Below, piece by piece: positions 10,000 through 21,736 of a DNA stretch of 64,000 nt. The DNA is from Welwitschia mirabilis (Eukaryota > Gnetophyta > Gnetopsida > Welwitschiales): assembly GCA_051453625.1 (NCBI GenBank), contig JBOZIK010000001.1, positions 136,401,986-136,465,985 on the forward strand, written 5' to 3'. Below the pieces are notes generated by a model. It was not told the DNA's origin and ran no database searches. It saw only the letters and a list, made by a program, of their open reading frames with translations. The position numbers and the translations under genes were made by a program. Positions within the stretch are counted from its first letter, which is position 1, and each line of letters starts with the position of its first letter.

Positions 10000-12649
10000 T
10001 TTAAGGAAATCTTACTTAATTATCAAGTTCTTTTAAACAATGTGAGTTATTTAAAGTTACTTTGGTGATTTACAGTTCCTATTATTTGACAAATCTTATG
10101 TGTTTAGGTTTATACTTTCTATGCTTATAAAGGGTTGTAAAGTATCAAAGGATCTGATAACTCACCAATACTTATGTAGTGAATGAGATTATACCTTCAT
10201 ACTGAGCCTTAATAACATGATGATTTAGTGCATATTTCAGATATAGGAATCTTTAGAGTAAAGTACGAGAGTTGGATGACTTGATTAGACCCTTAGAGCA
10301 TTCTATTTCTTTGCATTATTTGATCAATATTTACTATTATAAAGGTGAGACTAATCATCTTTTAGAAGGCATGTGTACTAGCTCTAAAGATGGTAACACT
10401 AGTCAAACTAATTTCTAAACCTTTAACTGAAGCTTAAACAAGAAAGCTAGACCTGCACACTAAATACTAATAGTTAGTTCTTTATGATAGAGGTTTCATA
10501 TTAAATGGTATTAAGGCTTAAATAGTTAGAAATGATTATAAATATGATATTCATAACCTTTAAATAACTACATTTCTAGAATTAGGGGGCACAAAAGTTA
10601 TCTAAATTTAGCAGTAACTAGTGTGATAACAAATTAGATAAATACATTAGTAAGTGTTATAAGATGATACAACTAAACAACTAAAATAAGAAAACTTAAT
10701 ATAAACACTTATAAAATTTAATATAGTACTTATTATTTCAACAAGTTAATTTAGGGCTAAATTAGATATTCTTTGAGAAAATAATAAAATTATTAAATTT
10801 ATCAAAAAAATTATATCTAAGAGCCAACTTTTATTTCAATAGTATAAGGGAGTAAGAGGTTTAATTGAAAGCTTGTCTAAGTTTAATTTCATATTTATAG
10901 GAAAGCCCTTCAAATTATCCTAAGGCTTCATGTGTACTTAGGCTTATTCTATTTTATTATGTGCTTAAGCCTATGCGCTATTATATATAAGAGTACTCTA
11001 TTTATGTAGTACATGTTTTTAAAAAGTTACAACAAAAATACAAGTTCACCTTGCTATTACAATTCTAATTTATCATTGAGTTTTAGTTCTTATAAGAGTT
11101 TAATATATATACATGAATAGAAAGTCTAACTTAGACTTCATTAGTACCACTTATGGTCAAGGGCTCTTTTACACCAATTCATCATGCTTGAATTCTTTAT
11201 CACCTTAAAGAAGAATCTCTAGATAATATATGGCTTTTAATAAAAATATTAAGGTTCAATCATGGAATGGAAAGTAAATGAATAAGATGCATAAGAATAT
11301 CAAAATATGTTGGTTTTGAAAACCAAAGATTTTTTAATCAAGCAAAGTAAAAATCATAATAAGCTATGTAAAAGATCATAAGGAAATTATGATATCTATC
11401 TATGAACTTATAAGTTTAAAACTATTTATGATTTTTAAAGGAGAAAATAAATGAGATGAAGGAGGTGAAAGGTCTAGGAATTCATTAAATTTTTTGGTTC
11501 TAAACAAAAGTAGTACTTAAAATAATAAATTGTACTCTTATATTGTTCATAAATTCTATGAATGATTAGTGAAATTATAAAGAATATAGCAATCATTATA
11601 ATAATGATAAATTAAGAAAAATATTTTGTAAAGAGCCTTTTATATTTCGTTACAATCATGAATAACAAATTTATTTTTCAATTTACAATTATGTAAAAAT
11701 AAATTAAAAAGTTATTGTATCCTTTAATTTGTTGATTTTAAGAATTTGAATAATAAGATTTGTTAGTAAGAGAAATTTTATTTATAAATTTCAAGGTAGG
11801 TAATAAAGGCCTTTTCTAACTTACTTATATATAGATATATTTAATTTATTATTTGTTTAAGTAAACAACCACTATTACTCAATGTTTTTAGTGAAAGAGT
11901 GAGATCTTATTATTTAAGATTTTAAATAGGAGGATGGATCAAGATTCCTACAAAAGAATGGACCTGTCAACTATGTGATTAAAATACTATTGAAGAGAAA
12001 TACTAAATTTCCTTGTAATATGCTAAACTTGAGCACATAAGATACAAGTAGTACATTATAGTTACCAATCTAATAAATTTATTTCAAATTGTATCAAGAC
12101 CACTTGTTAACTTCATTTATGATTGTTTCAAATCTTGTTGCATGTACATTTCAACTATCCAATATATCCTTAGGATCTATAAATATAATACAATTTTAGT
12201 GTCAAATTCATAATTATTTACATGTACATTCTATGATACATGACTAGGTGTTAATAATGTCAAAGTCTTCAATCTAAAATGTTGAATTTTAATAAATTTT
12301 TTTCTTAAGATTTATTGCTTGTGAAATCTAGATCTACTATGATATTTATTAAGCATGTTATAGTGGTTTTGTATTAAGTGAGTGTGAATGAATCAAGTTA
12401 TTATAGTGATCAAACACTTAAAAGGTTTTTAAAGACGTTTATAAAACTAGAACTAAAGTTAAAATTAAAATTTTTATTACATTTATAAAACTTTAAGGAT
12501 TTATTACATAGAATAAATGTAGGTGTCATAAGCTTGAAAGATGTCATCTACAACATTACATAAAGGTTTACATAAAACTTAAATAATTCAACCAAATTAT
12601 AGATTTTTATGTCTAATTCAGTAGCACACTCTTATAAATTTATGAACTA
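10000..12649. other. Presumed internal region of LTR family A; no coding content seen
   Basis: AT-rich sequence after the primer-binding site. I see no gag, protease, integrase or RT motif on either strand, and no frame of useful length. It may be the non-coding interior of a large non-autonomous element or unrelated decayed DNA. Confidence 0.4.
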
Positions 12650-12682
12650 AAGGTGAGAAAGCATGAGAACGAGCAGGCAGAT
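12650..12682 (-). repeat. Severed end of the copia 3' LTR (see 24857)
   Basis: GAAAGCATGAGAACGAGC and the AGGCAG after it match GGAAGCATGAAAATGGGCAA and GCAG at 28009-28032 in the intact copia LTR, about 20 of 24 bases. The sequence that should follow resumes at 24861 (GAAGCTTGAATGG), after the Ty3-type insertion. This is the left part of an LTR split by that insertion. The match is short, so confidence is moderate. Confidence 0.45.
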
Positions 12683-15333
12683 TGTCATGTCCCAAATTTC
12701 ATACAATCAAGGCTTAAGTTCAAAATATTTTAAAGCTAATACTTCAGATAAATTTTGTATGTTTTTCTTTATTGCTAATAGTTTCACGATTATTATTTTG
12801 TGCTTTGGCTTATTCATTCAATTGCTCATTTTGAAAAATGGCAAGGAGTTGTGCATTTGAATTTCAAATTATTATGATTAAAAGATGCTTAATGTCTAGA
12901 GTTATTATTTTATTTATTACCAAAATTGCTATAATGTTTATGAAATGTTTTAATTACTACTAATATCTCATTATTTATTAATTACGTAATCTTAATTATT
13001 ATTTATTATTTTCTCAGTGGCCTGGTAAGGTAACGGAAATCCCCACCTTATAACCACCCTCATTTATGATGTTTAATCTTTATATGCCCATGACTCATTC
13101 CACTAAACCTTAACTATAAATAAAACCCTCCTTCTTTTCTTCCCTTACTTTCATTTGTGGAGGACCCTTTGCTACTGAGTCTTAAAGCCTAGGAAAGTCT
13201 TGGAGCCTTGAAACCTTCACGAGATATTGAATTCTTCTCAAAAATTGGTATGGTTTTATGGCTTACTTTAATTTTTTATATGATTTCATGATCCTTCTCT
13301 TATAACCTTGTATGGTTTTATGGTTTTTGTTAAACTCTTTTTTATTCATGTAAACCCATTTATCTCTTGTATGTCCTAATTGACTCTTACATCTTTTACA
13401 TGTTTGAAGTAAATCTCTTCTTATGCATATCCTGGTTATGATTTATCTTTAATATTTAAAGCTTTATTATGAACAAATCATGTGGCTTTGAGGGCTAGAC
13501 CATCTGAAGGGCTCCTACTGGTTATAGAAGTGGCTGTCAATGATTAGTATGGTTATCCATCTAGCTATTGCATGATCTGATGTTGTGCAGCTTCAAGGGT
13601 TTATCCTACCTAAAGAATTCCTATTGGCCATAGGAATGATCCATTAGACAATGGGTAATTAACACCCCTCTAATGGGGCATACTGTTCATTAAACATTTT
13701 TATGAGATTTGAATATTATACCTCGATTTTTATATTGATTTGAGATTTCGGTCAATTGAAATTTTTGTGATTTTTTCTATTCTCAAAAACCCTCACCTTA
13801 AACCTTGCCATGAACCATACTGGGAACTATGGAGGTACAATTCTCATACCACGCCTATTTTGCAGGAAAAGCTTCGATGAATGAGGCGGAAGAAGTTTAA
13901 GCTTGGTGTCTACTATGGAATTTCCTCATTTTAAAAATAATTCCTTGAGAATTTCTATAACTCCTGGAAGATTGTTATTAATTATTTTCCTTATAACCTT
14001 GCATTTGAAATTATCATTGTATTTGAGCCTTAAGTGGTGATACTTCATTGATGAAGGAATATTAGTTCTTGTATAATAGTATTGTCTCATTATCAAGTTA
14101 ATAAGAATGCATCTATTAGATTTTTATCAAGAATCTTACTTATAGATAATTTAATATTTTTATGAAATGTTTAAATGATAGCATTAATTTCTATTCATTC
14201 TCAATTCAATTTCCTTCTTTTATCAAATAAGCATAAATAATGGAGGTCCTATGATAGAATTAATTAATTTTTATAAGGATACTTGAACTTAAGATGCCCT
14301 CTTGGAATTGCATAGGAAATAAGAAAACCCAAGTATGAGCAGTCAGATTTAGCAAGATTTTTCCTTAGTGTATTTTCTTAGGTATGTTTTTTTGCATAAT
14401 AAAAGAAGAAGTAAAAGAAAAAGAGAGATTAAAGAACTATAACAACAACCTTTCTTTCTACAGTTTGTTCTTTTAAGATTGCATCAAGAAGGCACCCATT
14501 AAATAAAAGAAATAGTTCATTTAAAATTTAACTACCATCATATTATAATGATTTTCAGCAATGCATGATTGATTTTTTTTGCAAGCAGCATGTGTCCTTT
14601 TCCTCCCTTCTGTGTGATCAAATTTCTTCCTAACCTTCATATTCCTCTTAGCCACTTTTATTGCATTTTTGCCTAAGCACCTTCACCATAAAATCTTAGA
14701 TGCAGTTACCTTTTGTAATGCGATCTTATTTGTGCATTGTCTTCCTCTTTTTTACGTCTTTTCATCTTAGCATTTTTCTTTCTCTTGTGCATTAGTCGGT
14801 TATCCCTCTTCAAGAAACATATTCTTCTCCTTATTGAAATTAGCAATCATCTTTATATTCGTTAAAAGGTTAAATGTTTCAAAACCAGCTTTTGAATAGA
14901 TGTTTTATAAATATAAGCTTAATTTGTACTCCATTTTATCATATTTAGACATTTCCATTTACTGTTTCGAATTCCTATTTTTTTAAAAATACAAAAATGG
15001 CTTGAATGTAGCTTGTTAGTTATTTTTTCATGGATTTGAGCTTAATCTATACGTTTAAGGGTAAAAATGGGGTGTTTTTAATCAAAAACACACTCTATTT
15101 TATCATTTTTAAATATTTTAAATCACTTTTGATATTTGATGAATGAACAACGTAAAACAGTCTAAATAACTTAAGTAATTTTAATTAATGATTAAATTAA
15201 ATTACATCTTATACAATTATATTGAACCAATATTAAGTCGTTATCTTTAGATTTATCTATATAGAGAGGTTTTATATTTTGGATGTTAAAGCAAGTAAGA
15301 AATTTTCAACTGTAAAATTTTTCAGTTGTTTTA
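12683..15333 (+). repeat. 5' LTR of Ty3-type element 1
   Basis: About 2.65 kb. A TATA box, TATAAATA, at 13115-13122 puts the transcription start near 13145, so R plus U5 would be about 2.2 kb, very long. The stretch 13790-13940 (LKPCHEPYWELWRY..., FKLGVYYGISS) is readable as protein in this and two other LTR copies. Near the 3' end is one primer-site-like iteration at 15280. Confidence 0.7.
13115..13122 (+). promoter_or_regulatory. TATA box in the Ty3-type LTR
   Basis: CTATAAATAAAACCC, followed by a C/T-rich start region. It is absent from the 3' LTR of the same element because of a deletion. Confidence 0.55.
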
Positions 15334-15653
15334 TTTGGCATGAAATCCTAGGTTTCGAATTTATTGGGAACAATTATGGTTAAGTTGATGAATTCACTGG
15401 CATAACTATTGTTAAGTTGATGATTTCACTAGGTATAACTACTGTTAGCTTTACGAATTTACTTGGCTTAACTATTTTAACATGGCTTTATGATATGTGT
15501 AGTTGATTTGCACAAGAATAATATGGCTTCAAGAAGAATCAACCAAACTAAAGATCCAATGCTAGTTAACAACTTAGTGGGTGAAGTTCATGAGCAAGCA
15601 ATGGAAAGAAAGATGACAACTCTATTAAGAAAATGATAATGCAAGTTAAAAGA

Positions 15654-15778
15654 ATGAATCCTACAACTTTCAAAGGTGTTAGCAACATGACAAATATAGA
15701 AGCATGATTAGTTTATATGCAAAATGCACTAGAAATATTTAATTTTACTACTTAACAACTTGTTAAAGAGTAACTTTG
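15654..15778 (+). pseudogene. Gag N-terminal stub of Ty3-type element 1
   Basis: The plus strand reads MNPTTFKGVSNMTNIEA, stop, LVYMQNALEIFNFTT. This matches the start of chromovirus-type gag (N-P-P-x-F-x-G ... A-x-x-W ... M-x-x-x-L). The W position is now a TGA. After about 40 residues the frame breaks off and the sequence passes almost directly to the element's 3' non-coding end. The same stub with the same truncation occurs in element 2 (21515-21650), so the deletion was present in their shared ancestor. Confidence 0.55.
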
Positions 15779-15869
15779 TCATAGGAATAAGTAAAAGTAG
15801 AGTACTTAAAAAGGAAATATTTTACCAATTTTTAATTTTGAGGACAAAACCTCTTAAGAGGTGAAGAAA

Positions 15870-18039
15870 TATCACGTTCCAAATTTCAAACAATCCAGAC
15901 TTAAGTTCAAAATATTTTTAAGGCTTACTTTAATATCTTGTATGATTTCATGATCCTTCTCTCATAACTTTATATGGTTTTATGGTTTTCGTTAATCTCT
16001 TTTTGGTTCATGCAAACCCATTTATCTCTTATATGTCTTAATTGACTCCTGCATCTTTCACATGTTTGAAGTAAATATTTTCTTATGCATATCCTGGCTA
16101 TGATTTATCTTTGATGTTTAAAGGTTTGTTGTGATTAAATCATGTGGCTTTGGGGGCTAGGCCATCTGAAGGGCTCCTCCTAGTCATATGAGTGGCTGTA
16201 GGTGATTAGGATGGTTATCCATCTAGCTGTTGCATGACATGATGTTATGCGGCTTCAGGGGGTTATCCCACCTGAAGGGTTCCTATTGGCCATAGGAATG
16301 ATCCAGTAGACAATGGGTAATTGACACCCCTCTGATAGGGATACTATTCATTAAACATTTTTATAAGATTTGGATATTATACCTCAATTGGTGTATTGAT
16401 TTGAGGTTTGGGTCAACTAATATTTCCGTGGATTCTTTCCTATTCTCAAAACCCTTACCTTAAACCTTGTCATGGGCCATACTGGGAATTGTGGAGGTAC
16501 AGTTCTCACACCATGCCTATTTTACAGGAAAATCTTCAACGAATGAGGCGGAAGGAGTTTAAGCTTGGTGTCTACTATGGAATTTTCTCATTTTTAAAAA
16601 TAATTACTTAATCACTTCTGTAACTCCTAGAAGATTGTTATTGATTGTTTTCCTTATAACCTTAATTTGAAATTATCATTATATTTAAGTGGCGATACTT
16701 CATTGATGAAGAAATATTAGTTCTTGTATAATAATGTTGTCTCATTGTCAAGTTAATAAGCATGCATCTATTAGATTTTTACCAAGAATCCTGCTTATAA
16801 ATAATTTAATATTTTTATGGAATGTTTAAATGATAGCATTAATTTCTGTTCATTCTTAATTCAAATTACTTCTTCTATCAAATAAGCATAAATAATGTAG
16901 GTTCTATATTTTAGATAATCATAGATAGAGTTAATTAATTTTTATGAGGATACTTGAACTTAAGATGCCCTCTTGGAATTGCATAGGAAATAAGAATACC
17001 CAAGTATGAATGATCAGATTTGATAAGATTTTTCCTTAATGTATTTTCTTAGATATTTTTTTTACATAAAAAAGAAGTAAAAGAAAAATAGAGGTTACAG
17101 AACCATAACAACAACGTTTCTTTCTACCAATTTTTTCTTTTATCATTGCATCAAGAAGGCACATGTTAAATAAAAGAAATAGCTCACTTAAAATTTAACT
17201 GCCATCATATTATAATGATTTTCAATAATGCATGATTGATTTCCTTGCAAACAGCGTGTGTCTTTTTCCTTCCTTCTGCATGGTCAAATTTCTTTGTAAC
17301 CTCCATATTCCTCTCAGCTACTTTTATTGCATTTTTGCCTAAGTGCCTTCACCATAAAATCTTAGATGTAGTTAGCTTTTGTAATGCAATCTTATTTGTG
17401 CATTATCTTCCTCTCTTTTATGTCTTTTCATATTAGCATTTTTCTTTCTCTTGTGCATCAGTCGGTCATCCCTCTTCAACAAACATATTCTTCTCCTTAT
17501 CAGAATCAGCAATTGTCTTTATATTCATTAAAAGTTTAAATGTTTCAAACCTAACTTTTAGATAGTCTTTTTATAAATATAAGCTTATTTTATACCCTTT
17601 AGGGTAAAACCTAGGTGTTTCCAGTCAAAAATGTACTCCATTTTATAATTTTCAGATGTTTTCATTTACTGTTTCGAATTCTTATTTTTTAAAAAATACA
17701 AAAATGGCTTGAACAAATTTTGTTAGTTATTATTTCATTGATCTGAGCTTAATCTATGTCCTTAAGGTAAAAATGTGGTATTTCTAATTAAAAACACACT
17801 CTATTTTATCATTTTTAAACATTTTAAATCACTATTGCCATTTGATGAATAAACAATGTAAAACAGTCTAAATAACTTAAGCAATTTTAATTAATGATTA
17901 AATTAAATTACATCTTATACAATTATATTAGACTAATATTAAGTCTTTAACTTTAGATTTAATTATATAGAGAGGTTTTATATTTTGGGTATTAGAGCAA
18001 GTATGAAATTTTTAACTATAAAACTTTTTGATCATTTCA
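15870..18039 (+). repeat. 3' LTR of Ty3-type element 1
   Basis: Homologous to 12683-15333 but missing its segment 12738-13259. Ends near TCATTTCA at 18039. It carries the primer-site-like motif TGGGTATTAGAGC at 17986. Frames at 16408-16611 and 17236-17436 are LTR sequence shared with the other copies, not genes. Confidence 0.7.
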
Positions 18040-18061
18040 TTATATTTCTTACTTTGTTCGG

Positions 18062-18440
18062 TTATTGTAAGGCTGTACAATTAATGGGACTTAAATATTC
18101 TAGCCAATGAATATCATGATTTAAAGGTCTTAAATCTTCATTGTCTTCCCAATAACATCCTATTAGAACTTTCTTTTTAGGCCTTTTTACCTAAGTTGTT
18201 TGAGAAGATTCTTTTTGTGAGTGAGATGATGTAAGAATAGTACCCAATAATTTCTCAAATTCATTCATTAATTTGGGAATATTGTTCTTTCACCCCTTTC
18301 CAAGGGTGACTTCATCCTCCATAAAATCTTTCTCTTCCACTTCTATTTTAACTTTATTTCTAGTCTGCTCATCTAGACCATATTTATGAGGGTCTATAAC
18401 ATAACTACCTCTTTCATCCCAACATTTTCCTTAGCTATCT
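18062..18440 (-). pseudogene. Unidentified retroelement-like ORF remnant
   Basis: A minus-strand frame runs about 126 codons with only two internal stops. It starts at GKCWDERGSYVIDPHKYG, includes NNIPKLMNEFEKLLGTILTS and KKKVLIGCYWEDNEDLRP, and ends INCTALQ-stop at 18062. It is acidic with a hint of a Cys/His cluster at the start. I cannot name the family. It lies between the two Ty3-type elements and is better preserved than most frames here. From 18441 to 18804 I see nothing. Confidence 0.35.
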
Positions 18441-18804
18441 TATTGAATCATAGTTTTTGTCATCTTTGCTAGTTGACTTTAGAGCTATCCTCCTTCTAGC
18501 ACAAAATGATGGATGCTTATGTGATGAAATAAATGTAAAAAAATATTATAAAATAATAGAAAACAGTGCTAAAAAAATGTAGAAACTATGCTACTATTAA
18601 TGTAAAATATGCTCACACCATTAAATAAAAATAATCAAAGGCTTACTAAAGAACTATTTGAGATTTAATTATTTAGTTTAAAATGCATTATCATGATAAT
18701 ATCATGATGAAGTTACTTGAACTTGAACTAGTTAGGTTAGTTTATTACCGCTAAGTTGCTGTGTACATTAACTACAATAGGGAGCAATGAAGAAAGTAGC
18801 AAAA

Positions 18805-18904
18805 NNNNNNNNNNNNNNNNNNNNNNNNNNNNNNNNNNNNNNNNNNNNNNNNNNNNNNNNNNNNNNNNNNNNNNNNNNNNNNNNNNNNNNNNNNNNNNNN
18901 NNNN
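18805..18904. other. Assembly gap (100 N, nominal)
   Basis: Hides the start of the 5' LTR of element 2: the right flank resumes at the LTR position equivalent to 13225 in element 1, so at least about 540 bp of LTR is missing. The true size is unknown. Confidence 0.95.
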
Positions 18905-20894
18905 TCTTGAATTCTTCTGAAAAACTAGTATGGTTTTATGGTTTTCAATAATCTTTTTTTTTTTTTTTGGTACATGCAAATTCATTTATCTCTTCTATGT
19001 CCTAATTGACTCCTGCATCCTTTACGTGTTTGAAGTAAATCGTTTTCTTATGCATATCCTAGCTATGATTTATCTTTGAAGTTTAAGCTTTGTTGTTACC
19101 AAATCATGTGGCTTCGGGTGCTGGACCACCTGAAGGGCTTCTACTAGCCATAGGAGTGGTTGTCAGTGATTAGGATAATTACCCATCTAGCTGTTGCATA
19201 ACATGATGTTATGTGAATTTAAGGGGTTATCCCACCTGAAGGGTTCCTATTGGCCATAGGAATGATCCAGTAGACAATGGATAATTGACACCTCTCTGAC
19301 GTGGCATACTATTCATTGAACATTTTTGTGAGACCTAGATATTATACCTTAATTGTTGTATTGATTTAAGGTTTTTGTCATCTGATATTTTTTGTGGATT
19401 CTTTCTTGTTTTTGGAACTTTCTTACCTTAAACCTTGCCATGGACCATACTGGAAATTATGGAGGTACAGTTTTCTCACCATTCCTATTATGCAGGAAAA
19501 GCTTCGAGGAATGAGATGGAAGAAGTTTAAGCTTGGTATCTACTATGGAATTTTATTATTTCCAAAAATAATTTCTTGAGCATTTCTGTAACTCCTGAAT
19601 GATTGTTATTGATTTTTTTTCCTTGTAATTTGCATTTAAAATTATCATTTTATTTAATCCTTTAGTGGTGATATTTTATTGATAAAGGAATATTAGTTCT
19701 TGTATAACAGTGTTGTCTCATTTTTAAGTTAATAAAGCATGCATGATAATTTAATATTTTTATGGAATGTTTAAATGATAACATTAATTTTTATTCGTTA
19801 TCAATTCGATTTACTTCTTCTATTAAATAAGCATAAATGATATAGGTCCTATATTTTGGATAATCATTGATAGACTTAATTAATTTTTATAAGGATAACT
19901 TAAGATGCCCACACAAAATCACATATGAAATAAGGAAATCCAAGTATGAGTGGTCAGATTTGATAATATTTTTCCTTAATGTATTTTCTTAGAATTTTTT
20001 TTTTTTACATAATAAAAGAAGAAGTGAAAGAAAAAAAGAGGTTAAAGAATTGTAATAGTGACCTTTCTTTCTACCATTTGTTCTTTTAATGTTACATCAA
20101 GAAGGCACCTGTTAAATAAAAGAAATAGCTCATTTAAAATTTAACTACCATCATATTATAATCATTTTTAGCAATGCATGATTGATTTTCTTGCAAGAAG
20201 CATGTGTTCTTTTCCTTCCTTCTACATGATTAAATTTCTTTCTAACCTCCATGTTTCTCTTAGTCGCTTTTATTACATTTTTGCTTATGCACCTTCACAT
20301 AAAATCTCAAATGTAGTTACTTTTTGTAATGCGATCTTGTTTGTGCATTTTATTCCTCTCTTTTATGCCTTCTCATCTTAGCATTTTTCTTTCTCTTGTG
20401 CATTAGTGGATCATCCCTTCTCAAGAAATGTATTCTTCTCCTTATCAGAATCAACAATCATCTTTTCATTCATTAAAAGTTTAAAGGTTTCAAAAAGTTA
20501 CTTGTAAATAGTATTTGTATAAATATAAGCTTAATCCATACACTTTAGGGTAAAACCTAGATGTTTCCAATCATCAACGTACTCCATTTTGTTGTTTTCG
20601 GATGTTTCCATTTAGCATTTTCAATTCTTTTTTTTTAATGTAAAAATGACTTAACATAACTTGCCAAACATCTTTTCATGGATTTTAGCTTGATCCATGA
20701 CCTTTAGAATAAAAATAGGGTGTTTTTAATAAAAAACACACTCTTTTTTGCCATTTTTAAAACATGTTAAGTCACTATTGCCATTTGATGAGCGAACAAC
20801 GTATAATAATCTAAATAACTTAAGTAATTTTATTTAATGATTAAATTAAATTACATCTTATATAATTATATTATAATGGAGAGGTTTTATATTT

Positions 20895-21078
20895 TGAGTA
20901 TCAAAGCAAGTTTGAATTTTTCAACTATAGAAATTTGGGTCTTTACATTTTGTTATCAGAACATACAAGTTTATGAAGATTTTCAACAGTTAAAATTTGG
21001 GGTATTACAATTTGGTATCAGAGCAAGTTAAATTCTTCAACTGTAGAAGTTTGGGACTTTACATTTGGTATCAGAGCC
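20895..21078 (+). repeat. Iterated LTR-end/primer-site segment, 4 units
   Basis: Primer-site-like motifs start at 20895 (TGAGTATCAAAGC), 20951 (TGTTATCAGAAC), 21013 (TGGTATCAGAGC) and 21066 (TGGTATCAGAGCC). Spacing is 53-62 bp and each is separated by variants of TTCAACTATAGAAATTTGGG. The last is the functional-looking site; the others lie inside the LTR. Confidence 0.8.
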
Positions 21079-21152
21079 TAGTTTTCAAACTTACTAGGAA
21101 CAACTATGATTAATTTGATAAATTTACTAGCGTAACCATTGTTAAGTTGACA

Positions 21153-21252
21153 NNNNNNNNNNNNNNNNNNNNNNNNNNNNNNNNNNNNNNNNNNNNNNNN
21201 NNNNNNNNNNNNNNNNNNNNNNNNNNNNNNNNNNNNNNNNNNNNNNNNNNNN
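21153..21252. other. Assembly gap (100 N), probably a false gap
   Basis: The 28 bases before the gap (21125-21152) and after it (21253-21280) are identical, beginning TACTAGCGTAACCATTG. Merging them restores co-linearity with element 1. Confidence 0.9.
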
Positions 21253-21514
21253 TACTAGCGTAACCATTGTTAAGTTGACAATCTCACTGGGTATAACTAT
21301 TGTTAGCTTTGCGAATTCACTTAGCTTAACTATTTTAACATGATTTTATGATATGTGTAGTTGATTTCCATAGGAATAGTAAGGTTTTAAGAAGGGTGAT
21401 GAATCAACCAAACTAAAGATCCAATGCTAGTTAACAACTTAGTAGGTAAAGTTTATAAGCAAGCAACAGTAAGAAAGATGGAAACTCTATTAAGAAAATG
21501 ATAATGTAAGTTAA

Positions 21515-21650
21515 GAGAATAAATCCTATAACTTTCAAGGTGTCAACAACATGATAAATATAGAAGCATGATTAGTTTGTATGCAAAATGCATTAGAATT
21601 GTTTATTTTTACTACTTAATAACTTATCAAGGAGTAAATTTATCATAGGA
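21515..21650 (+). pseudogene. Gag N-terminal stub of Ty3-type element 2
   Basis: Same truncated gag start as at 15654, with the same in-frame TGA at the expected Trp. It is further broken by a one-base loss after TTTCAAGG. The sequence then passes to the 3' non-coding end and purine tract. Confidence 0.5.
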
Positions 21651-21736
21651 ATAAGTAAAAATAGAGTATTTTTAAAAGGTAAAGTATTTTGCTAATTTTT
21701 AGTTTTGAAAAGAAAACCTCTTAATAGGTGGAGAAA

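Larger units (their letters stand above)
12683..18039 (+). mobile_element. Non-autonomous Ty3-type LTR element 1
   Basis: 5' LTR 12683-15333, internal region 15334-15869, 3' LTR 15870-18039. The LTR starts TGTCATGTCCCAAATTTC, like plant Tekay/Del-type LTRs. The primer-binding site (15336-15355, TGGCATGAAATCCTAGGTTT) is a mutated form of the initiator-Met type. The internal region is only 536 bp: a leader, a gag stub and a 3' non-coding end finishing in a weak purine tract. The 3' LTR begins TATCACGTTCC (TG mutated to TA) and lacks about 520 bp present in the 5' LTR (12738-13259), including the TATA box. No protease, RT or integrase is present, so movement would have needed a helper. No target-site duplication is visible. 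Confidence 0.75.
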
